A program made the position numbers and the translations under genes. The notes under the pieces are model-generated. The model did not search any database. It saw nothing but the letters and a program-made list of their open reading frames with translations, and was not told where the DNA came from. Positions 51,479 through 56,570 of a stretch of DNA of 60,217 nucleotides are shown here, piece by piece (position 1 is the stretch's first letter; each line of letters starts with the position of its first letter). The stretch is from a virus. The stretch spans positions 1 through 60,217 of IMG/VR virus record IMGVR_UViG_3300021962_000113; one strand, 5' to 3'.

Positions 51479-51757
51479 ATGCCTGTTACTTTCAACTCTG
51501 ATACTGTCGCGTTTCTTATTCATGAGATTGACGACATTTTATCCCATGCCGATATTACTGCGGGCATGTGCGATGATTTGTCTAACTTTCTCAATGGGTT
51601 GGTCGATATAAATAAAGCTGGATCAATCGTTATTGTTCCCGATGATGATAATATCGGGGACGATTGGGACGATGATTTGGACGGCTACCCGCCCGATGAT
51701 GACGGCCCGAATTATGACGGCGGCGAGCTTGTAGGCTGGACTGTTGCCGATACCTAA
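51479..51757 (+). CDS. Very acidic small protein (92 aa)
   Basis: A 92-residue protein with net strong negative charge. Residues 1-50 are helical (FLIHEIDDILSHADIT). Residues 55-85 are an Asp-rich tail (DDDNIGDDWDDDLDGYPPDD). Highly acidic small phage proteins can mimic DNA and block host DNA-binding enzymes; that is a suggestion from charge alone. It lies in one unit with the three-TM protein (15-base gap, GGAAAG site). Confidence 0.72.
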   Translation: MPVTFNSDTVAFLIHEIDDILSHADITAGMCDDLSNFLNGLVDINKAGSIVIVPDDDNIGDDWDDDLDGYPPDDDGPNYDGGELVGWTVADT

Positions 51758-51762
51758 AGACT

Positions 51763-51788
51763 GGGTGTGTTACTTCGGTAACACACCC
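51763..51788 (+). terminator. 11-bp hairpin with TTCG loop
   Basis: GGGTGTGTTAC-TTCG-GTAACACACCC is a perfect stem with a tetraloop. The next bases (TAGCGCC) give no U-tail, so it may act as a stabiliser or weak terminator. Confidence 0.6.
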
Positions 51789-51818
51789 TAGCGCCGAAAA
51801 TTTTTGAACGCTACTCTA

Positions 51819-51848
51819 AGTATACCACGCAAGCGTATGGGCTGTCAA
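51819..51848 (-). promoter_or_regulatory. Minus-strand promoter TTGACA-18-TATACT (class A)
   Basis: TTGACA (51848-51843) and TATACT (51824-51819), followed by GTAGCG, CAAAAATTTT and GGCGC as in the copies at 49669 and 50404. Back to back with the promoter at 51915. Confidence 0.7.
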
Positions 51849-51914
51849 CCCACAAAATGAAAAAATATGAAAAAAGTTATCCACAGCTTTCGCATTTTTT
51901 TATGTCGATTTTGT

Positions 51915-51943
51915 TTGACGGCATGGGCTGGATTTGGTAAAAG
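51915..51943 (+). promoter_or_regulatory. Promoter TTGACG-17-TAAAAG with conserved leader
   Basis: TTGACG (51915-51920) and TAAAAG (51938-51943) followed by GTGCATCAAGACGGAA, the same leader as at 49061 and 49763. Drives the exonuclease gene. Confidence 0.65.
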
Positions 51944-51976
51944 AGTGCATCAAGACGGAAACAAGGAAAAAACGAA

Positions 51977-52702
51977 ATGGCTGCTAAAAAATTCTTCGTC
52001 ATCATTGACACGGAAACCACGCAATCGGGCATGGTTGCCGATATTGGCATTATTGTGTCTGACCGCAAGGGCAATATTCATCATGAGGCTGGAATCCTTA
52101 TTGGCGATTTTTTCTCTGACCGCGAGGCTCACCCGTTGTTTCATATCTATGGCGACAAAAACGACGTTTTTTCTGCCGAATCGCTGCCTAAGCGTTACGC
52201 GAATTATGAACAAATGTTGCAAGATGGTCGTCGCGTTTTGGCAAGCGTTGGCGCTGTCAATCGTTTCTTGTCTAAAGTAAAGGCAAAGTATAACCCGACA
52301 ATGACCGCCTATAACTTGGCTTTTGACTCTAACGTCATGGACAAAAGCGGAATTGTCGCAAACGAATTGTTCCCCGAATCGTTTTGTTTGTGGCACGCTG
52401 CTGTTGCCAAATGGGGCAATACTAGGGCGTTTAAGCAATTCGCGCTAGAAAATCACTTTTTCGGCAACCGAACAAGTAAAACGGGCCACATGGGAATTAA
52501 AACCAACGCAGACGTTATGGCGAAATACTTGCTAGGCATGGGTTTGCCTGACGAGCCACACACTGCGCTAGAAGATGCCAAGTATTATGAGCTGCCTATA
52601 CTTACCGCTCTGGTCAAGAATACTTCACCAAAAGAGTATATGTCGCCACCACCTTACAATTACCGCGCTTTTGCTGTCCGCGACCACTTCAAGGTCAAGT
52701 AA
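51977..52702 (+). CDS. DEDDh 3'-5' exonuclease (DnaQ-like)
   Basis: A 241-residue exonuclease with the DEDDh residues in order: D11 and E13 (IIDTETT), D117 (YNLAFDS), and H195/D200 (PHTALEDAKYYELPIL). This is the DnaQ/RNase T-type fold; substrates can be ssDNA or RNA. It lacks a polymerase domain and could proofread or degrade host nucleic acid. It is a single-gene unit with its own promoter, leader and terminator. Gly codons are mostly GGC, as in neighbouring units. Confidence 0.87.
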   Translation: MAAKKFFVIIDTETTQSGMVADIGIIVSDRKGNIHHEAGILIGDFFSDREAHPLFHIYGDKNDVFSAESLPKRYANYEQMLQDGRRVLASVGAVNRFLSKVKAKYNPTMTAYNLAFDSNVMDKSGIVANELFPESFCLWHAAVAKWGNTRAFKQFALENHFFGNRTSKTGHMGIKTNADVMAKYLLGMGLPDEPHTALEDAKYYELPILTALVKNTSPKEYMSPPPYNYRAFAVRDHFKVK

Positions 52703-52720
52703 AGGCCAAGTAAAACTAAA

Positions 52721-52754
52721 GTCCGCTCAAGTAAAACTGGGCGGATTTTTTTTT
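52721..52754 (+). terminator. Terminator after exonuclease gene
   Basis: GTCCGC (52721-52726) and GCGGAT (52741-52746) form a 6-bp stem around a 14-base loop, followed by nine T residues. Confidence 0.65.
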
Positions 52755-52774
52755 GTCTGGGGCAATTTTTTCGC

Positions 52775-52803
52775 TTGACACAAGAAAAAAATCCTGTTAA
52801 AAT
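52775..52803 (+). promoter_or_regulatory. Promoter TTGACA-17-TAAAAT
   Basis: TTGACA (52775-52780) and TAAAAT (52798-52803), followed by a GCCCTGCGGGC mini-hairpin and GGCGCC. No gene follows directly. Confidence 0.6.
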
Positions 52804-52889
52804 GCCCTGCGGGCGCCGAAATTTTTGTTCACGTTTTGTTCCATGCCGCGCTAGGGCGAGAATTATTTTTCGGATGGCGATTTTTTCTA

Positions 52890-52918
52890 TTGACAAGGCC
52901 GCTGGACTCTGCTATAAT
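52890..52918 (+). promoter_or_regulatory. Intergenic promoter TTGACA-17-TATAAT, face to face
   Basis: Perfect boxes (52890-52895, 52913-52918). Start about 52925 faces the minus start at about 52945 across two GCGCC-containing arms. Confidence 0.8.
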
Positions 52919-52951
52919 GGGTTTGATAGCGCCGAAATTGGCCTGGCGCCG

Positions 52952-52980
52952 ATTTTAGCAGGATTCGCCGCGCTTGTCAA
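52952..52980 (-). promoter_or_regulatory. Minus-strand promoter TTGACA-17-TAAAAT (class B)
   Basis: TTGACA (52980-52975) and TAAAAT (52957-52952), then CGGCGCC directly after the -10. Faces the promoter at 52890. Confidence 0.7.
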
Positions 52981-53230
52981 GAGAAAAAATTTTCTGGACG
53001 CAATTATTCTGGGCGCGATAAATGATATTATGTTAAATGAAAAAACGTATTGGAATCAATCACTTAGGGCGGCTGGGGCTGATAAATGGCGTTATGTTAA
53101 ATGCGTGATACGATATATCATCACCAATGATATGTTATATCATCTCATGAGGCTTATTGATAATGATTCGCAATAGCAGCGCTATTGCGCCAGAGTGCAA
53201 AATAAACAAGTGCTAAAATTACGTGCGCCA

Positions 53231-53259
53231 ATTATAGTGCGAAAATTACAGGTTGTCAA
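53231..53259 (-). promoter_or_regulatory. Minus-strand promoter TTGACA-17-TATAAT (class B)
   Basis: Perfect boxes (53259-53254, 53236-53231) followed by TGGCGC. No minus-strand gene lies downstream. Confidence 0.78.
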
Positions 53260-53326
53260 GCGATTTTTTTTTTGGTTAGCGAAAAAATTTATTTTAACCT
53301 ATTTGGTTAAAGCGCGCAGCGCCAAA

Positions 53327-53355
53327 AGTATAGTGCAAATTTGACCCGCTGTCAA
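53327..53355 (-). promoter_or_regulatory. Minus-strand promoter TTGACA-17-TATACT (class B)
   Basis: TTGACA (53355-53350) and TATACT (53332-53327), then TTTTGGCGC. Back to back with the promoter at 53399. Confidence 0.75.
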
Positions 53356-53398
53356 GTGAAAAATTTGCATGTGGCCGGAGCAGATGCAAAAATTGCAC

Positions 53399-53427
53399 TT
53401 GACCGGCCCACCCCTTTCCGCTATAAA
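53399..53427 (+). promoter_or_regulatory. Distal promoter TTGACC-17-TATAAA for long isoform
   Basis: TTGACC (53399-53404) and TATAAA (53422-53427). Its transcript includes ATG 53452 (after GGGAGAGGGA), which is in frame with paralogue 2. Confidence 0.65.
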
Positions 53428-53451
53428 GGATGGGTCGGAAGGGAGAGGGAA

Positions 53452-53856
53452 ATGCAAATTATTTCAACGCTGAAAAAATTGTTCTTGACTTCTCTGTCCG
53501 ATCTAGGTATAATCAATCATCAAGACACGGAAGGGAACATTGATATGACTAAGGAAGTTGTGAAGAACTACTCGGAAGCGCAAGAAGCCGAAATGCTGGC
53601 TGCTGGCGTTATCGACAACGACGCTGCGATTGAGTTCGCTGCGAAGTTCGGTAAGGACGTTCGTTCTATCCGCGCTAAGGCTGTCCGTATGGGCATCTAC
53701 AAAGCTAAGGACAAGGTGTCCAAGAGCGGTGCTCCTATTGAGCGCAAGGAAGAAATTGTTGCGGACATCGCAGCAATCATCGGCAAGAACCTCGACGGCC
53801 TCGAAAAGGCTCCTAAGCAGGTTCTCGTTGCGTTGCGTACTCGCTTGAGTGCGTAA
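53452..53856 (+). CDS. HTH-like small phage protein, paralogue 2 (103 or 134 aa)
   Basis: From ATG 53545 it encodes 103 residues (MTKEVVKNYSEAQEAEMLAA) closely matching the gene at 50577, including FAAKFGKDVRSIRAKAVRMG, a helix-turn-helix-like block. An upstream in-frame ATG at 53452 with a good ribosome site and its own promoter would add 31 residues (MQIISTLKKLFLTSLSDLG), so two isoforms are possible. Codons differ from paralogue 1 (more GTT/CGT/CTC), so the copies did not arise by very recent duplication. Function unknown, probably DNA-binding. Confidence 0.75.
   Translation: MQIISTLKKLFLTSLSDLGIINHQDTEGNIDMTKEVVKNYSEAQEAEMLAAGVIDNDAAIEFAAKFGKDVRSIRAKAVRMGIYKAKDKVSKSGAPIERKEEIVADIAAIIGKNLDGLEKAPKQVLVALRTRLSA
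53485..53513 (+). promoter_or_regulatory. Proximal promoter TTGACT-17-TATAAT
   Basis: TTGACT (53485-53490) and TATAAT (53508-53513), followed by AATCATCAAGACACGGAAGG, a copy of the conserved leader. It lies inside the coding frame of the long isoform and drives the short one from ATG 53545. Confidence 0.8.
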
Positions 53857-54038
53857 CTAATAGGAAGGGGCGAGAGGGCAGATAGCTTTCACACCCCCTT
53901 CCGAAAGCCTACAGTACACGACCGGCTCCCGCCGAGTACCAGTTATTCACCCTAGGTTGTATATAACTGAGTCTCCACACGGATCGGCTAAGTACGAAAT
54001 AAGCCTGCTACCAGCCCATCTGGTAGCAGGCTTTTTTG
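53857..54038 (+). ncRNA. Candidate structured 3' region or small RNA ending in a terminator
   Basis: No ORF is seen in the 180 bases after paralogue 2. GGAAGGGG (53866-53873) can pair with CCCCTTCC (about 53895-53902), further short helices are possible, and the segment ends in the 14-bp terminator at 54001-54038. It could be a long 3' untranslated region or a separate processed RNA. No tRNA fold was found. Confidence 0.35.
54001..54038 (+). terminator. Very strong rho-independent terminator
   Basis: AAGCCTGCTACCAG and CTGGTAGCAGGCTT form a perfect 14-bp stem with a 5-base loop (CCCAT), followed by T residues. Confidence 0.93.
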
Positions 54039-54058
54039 CGTCCGCCTGCGGCGCCAAA

Positions 54059-54087
54059 ATTATAGTGGAAAATCGACGTGAAGTCAA
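54059..54087 (-). promoter_or_regulatory. Minus-strand promoter, tandem copy 1 (TTGACT-17-TATAAT)
   Basis: TTGACT (54087-54082) and TATAAT (54064-54059), followed by TTTGGCGCC. First of three tandem copies spaced about 91 bp. Confidence 0.82.
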
Positions 54088-54149
54088 GACAAATTTTTAG
54101 CAGCCCTGCGCGTTCCACCGCGCAAACTCGCACCCGCCCAGGGGCGCCG

Positions 54150-54178
54150 ATTATAGTGGCAAATCAATGCAAAGTCAA
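54150..54178 (-). promoter_or_regulatory. Minus-strand promoter, tandem copy 2 (TTGACT-17-TATAAT)
   Basis: TTGACT (54178-54173) and TATAAT (54155-54150), directly followed by CGGCGCC. The spacer ends in GATTTGCCAC, as in copy 3. Confidence 0.82.
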
Positions 54179-54241
54179 GTCAAATTTTTTAAGCCCTGCC
54201 ACATCTACACCCAGAAACATCCAAATCGCCAAAAGGCGCCG

Positions 54242-54270
54242 ATTATAGTGGCAAATCAACACCCTGTCAA
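54242..54270 (-). promoter_or_regulatory. Minus-strand promoter, tandem copy 3 (TTGACA-17-TATAAT)
   Basis: Perfect TTGACA (54270-54265) and TATAAT (54247-54242), directly followed by CGGCGCC. Back to back with the plus promoter at 54314. Confidence 0.85.
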
Positions 54271-54313
54271 GTACAATTTTTACCAAGCCTCGCGACTCCG
54301 TCGCAAATTGGTC

Positions 54314-54342
54314 TTGACTTGCGAGGCCAAACGCAGTATAGT
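54314..54342 (+). promoter_or_regulatory. Promoter TTGACT-17-TATAGT
   Basis: TTGACT (54314-54319) and TATAGT (54337-54342), upstream of the 86-aa gene; start about 54349. Confidence 0.75.
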
Positions 54343-54367
54343 GTATCTTCAACCTAAGGAGAGAACC

Positions 54368-54628
54368 ATGCGTAAGATTTTCATTCTAGATGACATTGAA
54401 GTAGTGCTCTATCAGAGTGCTATTGCTATTCCTGAAATTTTCCTTAACTACGACGTAAATAAGATCGAGCTTCACGTCGACGACGTAGATCGTCCGACTG
54501 TTTGGGAGATCGTATTCGTCGAGTCTGACGATAGTGAAGTAGTAATCGGTGAAATCACCCTTATGGAGGATTTTTCTGCGTACTTTGACCTATTTGACGA
54601 TGATGAGGGAATTATCGACGAAAGTTGA
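54368..54628 (+). CDS. Acidic hypothetical protein (86 aa)
   Basis: An 86-residue acidic alpha/beta protein (MRKIFILDDIEVVLYQSAIA), with alternating beta strands (KIELHVDDVDRPTVWEIVFV) and an Asp/Glu-rich C-terminus (FDLFDDDEGIIDES). ATG 54368 has a perfect AAGGAGA site. It is a single-gene unit with promoter and terminator. No family recognised; acidity suggests binding to a basic partner. Confidence 0.75.
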   Translation: MRKIFILDDIEVVLYQSAIAIPEIFLNYDVNKIELHVDDVDRPTVWEIVFVESDDSEVVIGEITLMEDFSAYFDLFDDDEGIIDES

Positions 54629-54652
54629 GATAAACCCAGATAAGTTGACATA

Positions 54653-54686
54653 AAGCCCGTTGGACTAGTTCCGGCGGGCTTTTTTG
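54653..54686 (+). terminator. Terminator after 86-aa gene
   Basis: AAGCCCG..GGA and TCC..CGGGCTT form an interrupted 10-12-bp stem, followed by TTTTTT. Confidence 0.85.
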
Positions 54687-54808
54687 TTGTCTAAAATCAA
54701 CTTGGCGCCGACAAAAACGAAGATTTTTTACGTGCGGCGGACCTTTTGCACACTTTTGCGTACTTTTTCAACCTCAGGGGAAGTTTATTCCAAACCACAG
54801 CAAGCAGA

Positions 54809-54844
54809 CAAAAAAATAGCCCACTACAGTTTAGTAGCAGGCTA
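54809..54844 (-). terminator. Minus-strand terminator of candidate RNA
   Basis: Reading leftward, TAGCC-TG-CTAC pairs with GTAG-TG-GGCTA (9 bp plus a 2-base internal mismatch) around a 6-base loop, followed by seven T residues and GTC. No minus-strand ORF lies upstream, so it must end a non-coding transcript. Confidence 0.85.
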
Positions 54845-55377
54845 ACGATCTTCGTCGTAATTCTAGTAGTATTTAAGTGTAATAGTAACGCTACGGCGGG
54901 CTAGAGTGGGCTGACGCGCGACTAGTATGGTATGGACAAGTTTGCGTTGAAAGGGTTATAAACCAGTATAAATTTAAAAATAAGTAGGAACAGTTGTTGA
55001 CCAACAAAGAGGCTTAAAATGACCTTTGTAGCTTGTTTGTATTGCAAATACAATTGTAGCCGTTAAATCGGATATTATACTGTTTTAGTTGAGCATAAAC
55101 AGTTGTCTCAAACTTTGTTGCGTGTTTGGTGTATCTTCGATACTTATTGGTGAACTTCGTTCGGTTACTTGTTCTTAGGTTGATGCTTTAGTTTGAGACT
55201 TCGTCTCTGTGTGCTTGCTTTATATTAAACAGTATAAAATAGATTCTTAAAATCTTCTCCGGTACTGTTGTAGAAAGACTACCGCTTACGCTCCCGTCTT
55301 TCTGACAACAACCCTGGAGGTTAAACTAGTGTGTAATAAACTGTATAAGTAAATATAAGCTATTACCAACTAACTAT
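54809..55377 (-). ncRNA. Candidate large structured non-coding RNA (about 570 nt)
   Basis: A leftward transcription unit without ORFs: promoter 55384-55412, body, terminator 54809-54844. The body has many hairpins. One is a long interrupted stem at 55257-55320 (CTCC/GGAG, GTTGT/ACAAC, AGAAAGAC/GTCTTTCT). Mini-hairpins with a C-GAA-G tip include GAGAC-GAA-GTCTC, GAAC-GAA-GTTC and GTATC-GAA-GATAC. Others are ACTGTTT/AAACAGT and TTGTATT-TGC-AATACAA. GTCTCAAAC/GTTTGAGAC (55104-55112 with 55191-55199) closes a multibranch domain. Size and style recall large ornate phage RNAs (ROOL about 580 nt, GOLLD about 800 nt), but I cannot show homology. Confidence 0.6.
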
Positions 55378-55383
55378 GTTAGT

Positions 55384-55412
55384 ATAATATCATGACTTTT
55401 GCGAAAAGTCAA
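55384..55412 (-). promoter_or_regulatory. Minus-strand promoter TTGACT-17-TATTAT for candidate RNA
   Basis: TTGACT (55412-55407) and TATTAT (55389-55384), 17-base spacer, start about 55377. Confidence 0.7.
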
Positions 55413-55497
55413 GAGTTATTTTTCTAAGGTATGGTTTAAACTTATTGTATCCTAGCGTTTGGAAACTTCGTTTCCCTGGTTGGGCTGTGATGAACTC

Positions 55498-55526
55498 TGT
55501 ATAACACGGCCTGGGCTTGAAGTCAA
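55498..55526 (-). promoter_or_regulatory. Minus-strand promoter TTGACT-17-TATACA
   Basis: TTGACT (55526-55521) and TATACA (55503-55498), start about 55491. It would give a longer form of the non-coding RNA whose leader includes a GGAAAC-GAA-GTTTCC hairpin. Back to back with the promoter at 55543. Confidence 0.55.
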
Positions 55527-55542
55527 GTGCTAAATTTATGTC

Positions 55543-55571
55543 TTGACTTTAGCTTGTTTATGTAGTATAGT
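55543..55571 (+). promoter_or_regulatory. Promoter TTGACT-17-TATAGT, leaderless
   Basis: TTGACT (55543-55548) and TATAGT (55566-55571). The expected start of transcription is 55578, one base before ATG 55579. Confidence 0.78.
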
Positions 55572-55578
55572 GTCAACT

Positions 55579-56175
55579 ATGTTTAAAGATGCAGAAATAT
55601 CTAACGAGAATTACTTCAATAGGCCCTTTGCCTACAGAGACTTTACACAGTCTGAATTTAAAGATTGCGAGTTCGAGGACTGTGGCTTTACAAAGGCGGA
55701 CTTCCTAGGCGCGATCTTCGTCGGTTGCGACTTCTTTAGGTGCGACCTTGATATGGCGTATCTAACTGGCGTGCGCTTCGAGCACTGTCGTTTTATAGAG
55801 TGTAGCTTCAATGAAGCCTACATCTTTAGGTCGCAGTTCAAAAACTGTGAGATTACTCTATGCACGATGCGTGACGCGATGCTGTCAACTGTAGACTTTC
55901 CTGGCACGGACTTCGACTCTGTGAGCTGGAATGGCACTATAATCCATAGTGCTCCTATAATCATAGATGGGATAGAGTATCCTATTGTAGCACTAGACAA
56001 TGGCTATATGCACGTCGGGTGTGAGTTCAATACTATGGATTGGTTTTATACTACAGAAGAGCAGTATAGTGCTAGAATGGAAGGGCTTCGCGCTCGCCGC
56101 TTCTGGAAGCAGAATAAGAAGTGGATATTTGATATGTTAGTAGCAAGGAAATTATATGTATACCCTGAAAATTGA
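55579..56175 (+). CDS. Pentapeptide-repeat protein, leaderless start
   Basis: A 198-residue protein. Residues about 20-115 are pentapeptide-type repeats with F/L at the centre (FKDCEFEDCGFTKADFLGAI; CDFFRCDLDMAYLTGVRFEH), forming a right-handed quadrilateral helix; the C-terminal 80 residues are non-repetitive and basic. Proteins such as Qnr and MfpA of this family mimic DNA and protect gyrase from inhibitors, so gyrase or another DNA-binding protein is a candidate partner. ATG 55579 coincides with the predicted +1; the TTG at 55543 is the -35 box. Confidence 0.85.
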   Translation: MFKDAEISNENYFNRPFAYRDFTQSEFKDCEFEDCGFTKADFLGAIFVGCDFFRCDLDMAYLTGVRFEHCRFIECSFNEAYIFRSQFKNCEITLCTMRDAMLSTVDFPGTDFDSVSWNGTIIHSAPIIIDGIEYPIVALDNGYMHVGCEFNTMDWFYTTEEQYSARMEGLRARRFWKQNKKWIFDMLVARKLYVYPEN

Positions 56176-56353
56176 ATCAGTAAATGATGACTTTCTAAGA
56201 GCTGTACAGGCCGTTATTCAAGAGAATAAACTATGGCGTTATCGCGAAGTCACAGTAGGACTCTACAGTACTAGTGTAGAAGTAAGTACTATGAGTATAA
56301 AAGAACTTAATTATCTAATAAATGTTCTAAGGGAACTTGAGCATAATGAATGA
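56156..56353 (+). CDS. Small hypothetical protein (65 aa)
   Basis: A 65-residue alpha/beta protein (MYTLKIESVNDDFLRAVQAV) ending in a Leu-rich helix (IKELNYLINVLRELEHNE). It starts inside the end of the pentapeptide gene with an AAGGA site. No family recognised; translation is coupled. Confidence 0.65.
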   Translation: MYTLKIESVNDDFLRAVQAVIQENKLWRYREVTVGLYSTSVEVSTMSIKELNYLINVLRELEHNE

Positions 56354-56570
56354 CAGGATACAAGATGAATCAACGGCGTACTTTCATTATTATAGTGAAT
56401 TCTCCCGAGATAGAACCACCAGTATAGTTAAAGAAACTGAAGACGGCGAGTTATATATAGAACTATCCGATGAACTCCTGGAACGAATGGGCTGGACAGA
56501 AGGAACAGCACTAGTCTGGATAGTAGAGGATGATAGAATTATTCTACGCGAAGAAAAGGAACAATTATGA
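56346..56570 (+). CDS. AbrB/MazE-like protein (74 aa)
   Basis: A 74-residue protein whose C-terminal half (LYIELSDELLERMGWTEGTA, then LVWIVEDDRIILREEKE) is a SpoVT/AbrB swapped-hairpin motif. The typical lead-in (E.DG.LYI.LSDELL) is present. Such domains bind DNA as dimers, either as regulators or antitoxins; no toxin gene is recognisable beside it. It overlaps both neighbours by a few bases. Confidence 0.75.
   Translation: MNDRIQDESTAYFHYYSEFSRDRTTSIVKETEDGELYIELSDELLERMGWTEGTALVWIVEDDRIILREEKEQL

Larger units (their letters stand above)
52755..53398. other. Gene-poor spacer with four promoters and AT-rich palindromes
   Basis: I see no convincing gene here. The stretch holds plus promoters at 52775 and 52890, minus promoters at 52952, 53231 and 53327, and an AT-rich part at 53010-53160 with short palindromes (ATGATAT-GTT-ATATCAT at 53132-53148). 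Such a mix could be a replication origin or transcription-control region. Confidence 0.5.
54045..54285 (-). repeat. Three tandem 45-bp promoter repeats, period about 91 bp
   Basis: Each copy reads (plus strand) GGCGCC, then TTATAGTGG, AAATC, a variable 6-8 bases, GTCAAG and a T-rich end. Between the copies lie unrelated C-rich stretches of about 45 bases. The conserved part is exactly the promoter plus its initial GGCGCC. Confidence 0.75.
54687..55542. other. Long gene-free region
   Basis: No plausible ORF on either strand for about 850 bases. It holds a leading fragment with TTGGCGCCGAC (54702-54712), a minus-strand terminator (54809-54844), the hairpin-rich candidate RNA (54809-55377), and two minus-strand promoters (55384 and 55498). 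Confidence 0.75.

Noticed and set aside
53030-53176. Possible 48-aa ORF on the plus strand (MLNEKTYWNQ...)
   Set aside because: No ribosome binding site, and it lies in the AT-rich palindromic spacer between minus-strand promoters; coding signal not convincing.
53857-54000. tRNA or tmRNA in the gene-free stretch
   Set aside because: No cloverleaf with TPsiC/anticodon arms could be drawn; only generic stems and a terminator.
49630-54720. GGCGCC-containing repeats as a CRISPR array
   Set aside because: Spacing is irregular (91 bp to over 1 kb), the repeats contain promoter boxes, and no cas genes are near.
55543-55578. Upstream TTG start for the pentapeptide protein
   Set aside because: The TTG is the first part of the -35 box TTGACT; it cannot be transcribed from this promoter.
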